A stretch of DNA of 64,000 nucleotides from Ustulina deusta. Taxonomy: Eukaryota > Ascomycota > Sordariomycetes > Xylariales > Xylariaceae. Location of the stretch: assembly GCA_023159155.1 (NCBI GenBank), contig JAJNNX010000036.1, positions 186,001-250,000 of the forward strand. Direction: 5' to 3'. Both the position numbers and the translations under genes were made by a program. The notes beneath the pieces were generated by a model that was not told the origin of the DNA, ran no database searches, and saw nothing but the letters and a program-made list of their open reading frames with translations. This document shows, one piece after another, positions 58,508 through 64,000 of the stretch; the first letter of the stretch is position 1; each line of letters opens with the position of its first letter.

Positions 58508-59647
58508 ATGCAAGGCAAAAAGAGCCCTGTCGAAAATAAACTTGATATCGATGGCGAGGCACTTATTAGTGCCAGACGACAGGTCCATCTCTACCTTCTG
58601 GAAAGAGTTCCGGTCTTTCGAAGGTTGTCCGAACTCAGAGAACAGGTCGGTCTCTTTTGTCTCTCTTCCGCCGTGTTCAGGAACCTCCCAACTATATTGA
58701 CAACTACCCCGCAGGGATGGAACAGCCCAGCCGGGGGCAAATACTTCCAAATACAGCGAGAAAAGGCTGATCATGCAACTGAAAAACAAGCCCGGATGTT
58801 CTTCAAGATGATGCAGAGAATTGCCCGAGAACTCGACAACACTACAGGCTTCTTCCGCATCCGAAATCCAGATGGTGAGCCCCCATCAATACTCGACTGG
58901 TGTATGGCCCCTGGCGGCTTTGTGAGTGCTGTTATGGAGCATAATCGTCGTTCCAAATGCCGCGCCTTCAGTCTGCCCCGCGAGAATGGTGGGCACAAAG
59001 TCTTACTGTCCCCGAAAGCGCAGGTCGCCGTCAACTACCTGGACATCAACCTCTTGGCGGCAGATATGGGAGTTGACGATATCCCACTGGCACATCCAGA
59101 GGCACAGAGCTTTCTTCCTCGCCAGGTCGACTCTGGAGACTTGTTCGACCTTGTGATCTGCGACGGCCAGGTCCTCAGAACACACGAGCGACCTGAGCAC
59201 CGCGAGCGCCTAGAGAGCGCGCGATTGGTGCTGGTGCAGCTTGCGCTGGGGCTCGAGCACGCCCGACCAGGAGGCAAGATGTTGATCCTGCTCCACAAAA
59301 TCGAAACGTGGGACTGCCTCCAACTCCTCTACGTATTCAACAAATTCTCGTCTATCCAAGTTTTCAAACCCAAGACCGCCCATAAGAAAAAGTCCACGTG
59401 TTACCTCGTGGCCTCAAACATACAGTCCCAGAACGAAGAAGCCATCAAGGCGGTTCGCACATGGAAGGAGGCTTGGAAAGTTGCCACATTTGGAACTTTG
59501 GAGGAGTACAAACAGCTGATCCAGCCAACTCAGACCGAGGTTGAAGAGGTCCTGGATAATTTCGGTCTGAGACTTATCGAGTTGGCAACGAACGTGTGGG
59601 AAACTCAAGCGGAAGCTCTGGCTGCAGCTCCGTTTATGAAACAATGA
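58508..59647 (+). CDS. FtsJ/RrmJ-like SAM methyltransferase
   Basis: Single exon, 379 residues. The SAM-binding motif I is seen as SILDWCMAPGGFVSAVME near residue 130. Motif IV is FDLVICDGQVL, followed by a long helix (LVLVQLALGLEHARPGGKMLI). The late Lys-rich strand AHKKKSTCYLVA holds the Lys expected of the FtsJ K-D-K tetrad. FtsJ-type enzymes methylate ribose 2'-O in RNA. Fungal paralogues with long N- and C-terminal helices, like this one, are of unknown target. No signal peptide. Confidence 0.85.
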   Translation: MQGKKSPVENKLDIDGEALISARRQVHLYLLERVPVFRRLSELREQVGLFCLSSAVFRNLPTILTTTPQGWNSPAGGKYFQIQREKADHATEKQARMFFKMMQRIARELDNTTGFFRIRNPDGEPPSILDWCMAPGGFVSAVMEHNRRSKCRAFSLPRENGGHKVLLSPKAQVAVNYLDINLLAADMGVDDIPLAHPEAQSFLPRQVDSGDLFDLVICDGQVLRTHERPEHRERLESARLVLVQLALGLEHARPGGKMLILLHKIETWDCLQLLYVFNKFSSIQVFKPKTAHKKKSTCYLVASNIQSQNEEAIKAVRTWKEAWKVATFGTLEEYKQLIQPTQTEVEEVLDNFGLRLIELATNVWETQAEALAAAPFMKQ

Positions 59648-61561
59648 TCTGTTTCGTCGCTCTTGGGAATGGGTATTGTAATTAACGACTCGCGTAAAAT
59701 CGGGATCTTCAGAGCGGAATAGGATAGCTCCGAAATCATAAATACCGGATAATTAACGAACATACTGATTTGACCGATCCGAGTCTTATATTATTGAATA
59801 CGCCTCTAAACTAAGGACGTTGGCGAGCCTCGCGTGAAAGTGCGGTCCGGGTTCGCCAACATCTCGGTATCCTTCAGCGTGATCGCAGGAAAGCCCACTT
59901 CCTTTGTTGTTCATTTCTGGGAAGGTTAGGGATTCTTGTGCCTAAAACGCATAATGGGTGGTCACGGAAGACCTCTGGAAGTTCGCATGGCGACTCCACC
60001 GCAATGATACCTCCACCACAGGTATATCACGGTAACCCGACCTACTATAACCCCGATGCGTGAGCACGTCAAAAGGACTATATCCAATCGACCTTGGTAA
60101 GAAGATACCTAATGTCGCGAGGGTTATGGATCAACCAAACAGTACATCAAAGGTGCTGATAGATAGAGCGATCTCGATGGATTAATATTCCACCCCTCCA
60201 TAGGCCTCGGCGATCCCCATGCTCCGTATCCGGGGTTCCGTGACGCGGGATTGTTCTACAAGGATATCAACACCTGCGAAAGGCTAAATGTCTCTGTGGT
60301 ATGTGAGGCTATCTTTCTCCCCGAAACTTTAGTCATGTCAGGGCTTTGTCACCTAGGGAGTAAGCGGATTGATTGATTGATTGATTGATCTTGTTTAATG
60401 TTGCATGGGGGGCCGCCTTACACAAAGGCACCCACAACTGACCTTCCTAGGGGTATAGGACGTGGCGAGCTCTTGTAATACAATAACGCCAGATTATGCC
60501 TTTGTAGGCTCAATATTTTATAGCCCGTGGTCTCTACAACCAGATCCTTTGGACTAGCTATTTAGGTATTACTTTGTATACTGCCCTTTATACCTCCCTT
60601 GTATATTTGCTATAGTAGTTAACTTTCTCCCGTTAGGTACGATTGGTCCCGAAAATAGCGCTTGTATTTTTTAAAACTTCCTATGCTTATGCTAGTAAAA
60701 CCTTATAAAGAAAACCTATCGGTAACTTGAACAAGTACTACTATTGCTTTTTATTACTAGTTATATAAAGATCGGTATCAAGTTTAGTACAGTTGTTATA
60801 TTTGCTAGCTATTATATTAAATCTTTATACTTGCTACCTTATACTTAATATTAAGCGTTAGGATTATACTTAGTTCTTAAAGGTTAGAATACGGCCTATT
60901 ATTAACTGTACTAAAGCCGGAACTCTATGTTTTCCTCCTTCTAAATAGCCTGTTAGTACAGAAAGAAAATGCCGCATACAAAATGTATGGGAGACCCACT
61001 CTCTGCACTAACAGCTGATGCCAAGCCTGGTAGTTGAAGGAGGGAAGTTGTAGGGAGTAAGCGGAGGGGCCAAGATTGCACAAATACTCTAAGGATTTAT
61101 GACGTGGTCTCGTGACTTAGGAACGTAGACACGTACTGTCCATCGGGCAATGCAAGTCCTTGAGAGCCGAGGTGTCAATCGGGATATATACTCAATTAAG
61201 CCTAGTCAATAAAATGCATCTCTCCAAGTTTAGTTGCCTATAGAATTGCGGACGTGCAGAAGTGTAGGCGTGCGATCTTTGCATGATCATGCATGAAGCC
61301 TTCGGCAAACACATAGATTGTTGCAATTAAAAGTGAAAAAGAAAACAATCAAACCACTACCATTCACTAACTATGAGACAACGGTTGCTCTCTTTACAAT
61401 TTTCTGCTTTTACAGGCGAGCACAACTCTGTAATCTTGGCCTACACCTTTATATTATCAAGGTTCTCCCAATATCTAAGAACTATCCATGAAGTAGACTA
61501 CTGGGTGCCCCCCTTTGCTACGAAGCTACAAATGAAGCCCATTTTAGCTCTCATCATTTCG
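59648..61561. other. Intergenic with AT-rich island and TTGA repeat
   Basis: About 1.9 kb. A GATT/TTGA microsatellite lies at about 60369-60390. From about 60540 to 60950 the DNA is very AT-rich with many TATA and TTA words, as in RIP-degraded or relic DNA. No gene. Confidence 0.5.
60369..60390 (+). repeat. GATT/TTGA microsatellite
   Basis: GATTGATTGATTGATTGATTGATC-type run of about five to six tetranucleotide units. Confidence 0.75.
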
Positions 61562-63146
61562 TTAGTGAGAGGGCAATTTGAACGGGCCCGGGAACCCTCT
61601 CTGAAATACACCATCCGGGTCGTACTTCTTGGCGACAGCCTTCAATGTCTTGCTCTCCGATTCTCCATATGAGCTGATTGGGTCCTGATCGGTCCAGGCG
61701 TAGTTCATGTACACATAGGGAACCAGTTTGTTCCTTGAGGTCGCTTCCTGTTTATTCTTCTCCAATGTAGTCTTCATCATGTTCAAGATCTTGTCATCGT
61801 CGCTGGCGTTTTTCCAGTACGCAAGGAGAAGAACATCAATTACGGACCCATGATCTGGGTAAAGACCCAAAACGTTCCCGCCATTAGCCTGGGACTTCTG
61901 CAGTAATGACATGGCATACGGTTGAAGAGTCCAGGAGCACCGTAGGTTCTCGACCGTCTTCACAGGCTCCAGTGCTTCTTCATACATCTTAGCGCATGCT
62001 TGTAGAGTGGCAGCCTCTGGCTTCATTGTTATGTTCATATAGGCACATCTGTATTGGTGTTAGGTCTGCGAAACACTCATACTAAGCTATTCGATTAGAG
62101 TAACGAGAATTTTACATACCGAACTTGCGTTTCGACTCCCACGGCCTGGTCGGTTGCTGCTTCCTTAAGTGTTTGAATTCGTACGGAGCTGAACTGATCG
62201 ATTTTAGTGTCCACCGAGACAAAAGGATCCAGCACCGGCGGGTTCTCGACATCTTGAGTATAATATACGGTGTTCAGTCCGACTGGGACGGGGCTAGCAG
62301 CACCGGAGAAGTCGATACTCATCATGATATGGGTTTCCGGGGAGGCGTCAAGTTTTGTGACCTCGGTCATGAGCTTCTCTATTGATCGGGAAGACTTGAG
62401 AGCATATAGAATATGTTTCCTCCCCACAAAGGACCCTGGGGAAATGTCCTAAAATCGTATCGTGTGATGATACCGAAATTGTTCCCACCACCCCTGAGAG
62501 CGTGCCAAAGATCGGAATTGTCCCGTTCATTGGCATTGACAACTTTGCCAGATGCTAGAACCACTTCGTAGTTCACAACGTCGTCGCAGATGAATCCCTC
62601 CCGAGAGGAGAAGAACGAAAGGCCACCTGTATATCTTTGTGAGTAGAGTTCATACAGCTATTTCTGGGGTTCGTTGGCAATACCCTACCCTCCAAAGCCA
62701 ATCCACCAATTCCACCATTGTCCGATCGGCCGCCTAGAACTCCCTGCCCGGAGCCATCCAAGGCCTCGTAGACTCGGCCCCAACGCTCGCCAGCTCCAAT
62801 ACGGACGACATAGCTCTTCTCATCAATGTCTACTCCAGTGATGAGACTGAGGTCTAAAGTGATGCCTGGCGCAGTGATGTTGGCAACGCCTGGAGCGGGT
62901 TGCTGGCCACCTCCACGAATTGCGAACGTGTTACCATGATCGATAAAGGGACGGATCGTCTGCACAAAGGTGACGACTTGCTCTCTTGAAGACGGTCTGA
63001 AGATGCATAGTGGTCTTCGGTCGCTCTCAAATTTAGAAAGGTAGGATGAGTTCAGCTGCTCATAATTACAATGCGGAGGCAGGAAGAGAAAACTCTCCGT
63101 CCGGAATAGCCTGTTTCAGATCATCGAAGACCTGAGATGATGCCAT
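61562..63146 (-). pseudogene. BBE-type FAD-dependent oxidoreductase with two frameshifts
   Basis: Exons 63146-62689, 62626-62120 and 62048-61562; introns of 62 and 71 nt are well formed. The order fits FAD_binding_4 plus BBE proteins: YEQLNSSYLSKFES, IFRPSSREQVV, FAIRGGGQQPAPG, IGAGERWGRVYEAL, GRSDNGGIGGLAL, REGFICDDVVNYEVVLASG, ALRGGGNNFGIITRYDF, and the BBE end near YVYMNYAW and YDPDGVFQ. Two lesions stand out. One extra T just after GCATTG (about 63058) shifts the frame early, and a two-base shift (TATAT) after GGNIFY (about 62427) shifts it again. Restored, it would be about 483 residues. No signal peptide is seen. Such enzymes act in alkaloid and other secondary metabolism or oxidise sugars. 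Confidence 0.8.
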
Positions 63147-63646
63147 TTCGACACGAAATACGTAGTTCAAAATCAAACTCAGTTGGGGACTAGTGAATCA
63201 ATGGAATTTTGCTTGGACGAGAGAGGGGGGAGAAGTGTTAACCCCGATCAATCACCACTCAAGTTGGGGGTAACTGGTGAATCAATGGAATAATATTACA
63301 TGGAAGGGATGGTTATCAATCACTATTCAATGTGACAATCTGAGAGGCGTTTGTCGCCAGGGCTGTGTCACCCAAAATGATGCCAGGACATGTTTCGCCA
63401 GAGCCTGCAGATAAATAAGGCTGGGTATGCATTTCTTTGTCAGTCTTGGGTATTCGTAATCAATACCAAGCCCTTAATTCTATGCGAGACAAAGACCCGG
63501 TGATCCGGCGCTCTCCACGACCCCTCACTGGCCATTCACAGATGCAACTTCAACGCAGGGAGGCCGGATCGCGGTTAGGTAGGCGTACCGCTACATAGCC
63601 AAGATTTCTCAAACAAAGAACACATACTCATCTGCGCCTAAACGAG
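63147..63646. other. Shared upstream region of the oxidoreductase and transporter
   Basis: About 0.5 kb between divergent genes, containing two similar words: ACTAGTGAATCAATGGAAT near 63190-63208 and ACTGGTGAATCAATGGAAT near 63272-63290. It could be the common promoter of the pair. Confidence 0.5.
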
Positions 63647-64000
63647 ATGAGTTCACGGCCTGAGGAGCCTGTAGAAAAGGTTCCAGATTCCAGGAGTGAT
63701 GACTATCTAGCTCTTGGGGCTGAGGCTGAGAGCAAGACGCACGACGTGGATGAGCCGACCACTCTTCTCGGGAATGCCACCGCACTCATCAGTGGGCGAA
63801 GTATTCAGGGGGCGGGCGCCGGTGGCATATACGTCCTCATAGATATCGTGTGCTGCGATTTGATTCCGCTGCGTGATCGCGGGAAATACCTTGGTGTTAT
63901 CAACGCCTGGGCCGCGGTGGGAGCTGCTATCGGGCCTGTCCTTGGAGGTTCCTTTGCTCGCTCCAACTGGTGGTGGATTTTTTACCTCAATATCCCCGTC
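63647..64000 (+). CDS. DHA2-type MFS transporter, 5' part (runs off the window)
   Basis: Open from ATG at 63647 to the edge, at least 118 codons. A polar N-terminus of about 48 residues is followed at once by ALISGRSIQGAGAGGIYVLI, RDRGKYLGVINAWAA, VGAAIGPVLGG and WWWIFYLNIPV. In this family those motifs (helices 4-6, including the antiporter motif) come after three earlier helices. The first three seem to be missing, by deletion or by a wrong start. It shares its upstream region with the divergent oxidoreductase, a common layout in metabolite clusters. Confidence 0.8.
   Translation, partial: MSSRPEEPVEKVPDSRSDDYLALGAEAESKTHDVDEPTTLLGNATALISGRSIQGAGAGGIYVLIDIVCCDLIPLRDRGKYLGVINAWAAVGAAIGPVLGGSFARSNWWWIFYLNIPV

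Overview
The window looks like nuclear DNA of a filamentous ascomycete (Pezizomycotina, probably a Sordariomycete; the class is a guess). The grounds are short spliceosomal introns (about 50-180 nt, GTAAGT-like donors, CTRAY branch points), tRNA genes with very short introns, wide gene spacing, scattered TACCTAGGTA-type words, and typical fungal families: STAND receptor with zinc-binding tail, GH55 glucanase, Zn2Cys6 regulators, LaeA-like methyltransferase, type III PKS, DHA2 transporters and MET10. I see no rRNA, CRISPR or complete transposon. All gene models and intron positions were read by eye from frames and splice sites.

Left part (1-16.7 kb): the 3' two-thirds of a STAND/NLR-type receptor (five introns), a small J-domain protein with HPE instead of HPD, a secreted GH55 exo-beta-1,3-glucanase (minus, four introns), an aspartylglucosaminidase (plus), a type III polyketide synthase (minus), a small four-helix membrane protein (plus) and an orphan protein with a DSGS motif (minus).

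Middle (16.7-34 kb): gene-poor and decayed. It holds a tRNA-Glu beside a degenerate tRNA-like copy, a small protein with an F-box/2EXR-like N-terminus, and three damaged genes close together: an AflR-like Zn2Cys6 regulator, a LaeA-like methyltransferase with a frameshift, and a DHA2 multidrug transporter with many stops. This looks like the remains of a secondary-metabolite locus. A broken DUF7924-like fragment with a 102-nt tandem duplication follows, then AT-rich DNA, a C28 tract and another F-box/2EXR-like protein.

Right-centre (34-48.2 kb): intact housekeeping-type genes: an archaemetzincin-like protease, a CRAL-TRIO (Sec14-like) protein, a tRNA-Asp, the alpha (flavoprotein) subunit of assimilatory sulfite reductase, and a secreted bicupin oxalate decarboxylase. 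A Zn2Cys6 regulator with one frameshift faces the bicupin tail to tail.

Right part (48.2-64 kb): sparse. A secreted GH16-like (concanavalin A fold) protein, a Myb-like fragment, a Ser/Thr-rich secreted protein, an FtsJ-like methyltransferase, a BBE-type FAD oxidoreductase with two frameshifts, and at the edge the start of a DHA2 transporter that seems to lack its first helices. The last two could be the margin of another metabolite cluster.

Nothing here is clearly a new system. The best leads are the decayed cluster at 23-29 kb, the type III PKS with its small membrane-protein neighbour, the HPE J-protein, and the short-intron tRNAs.
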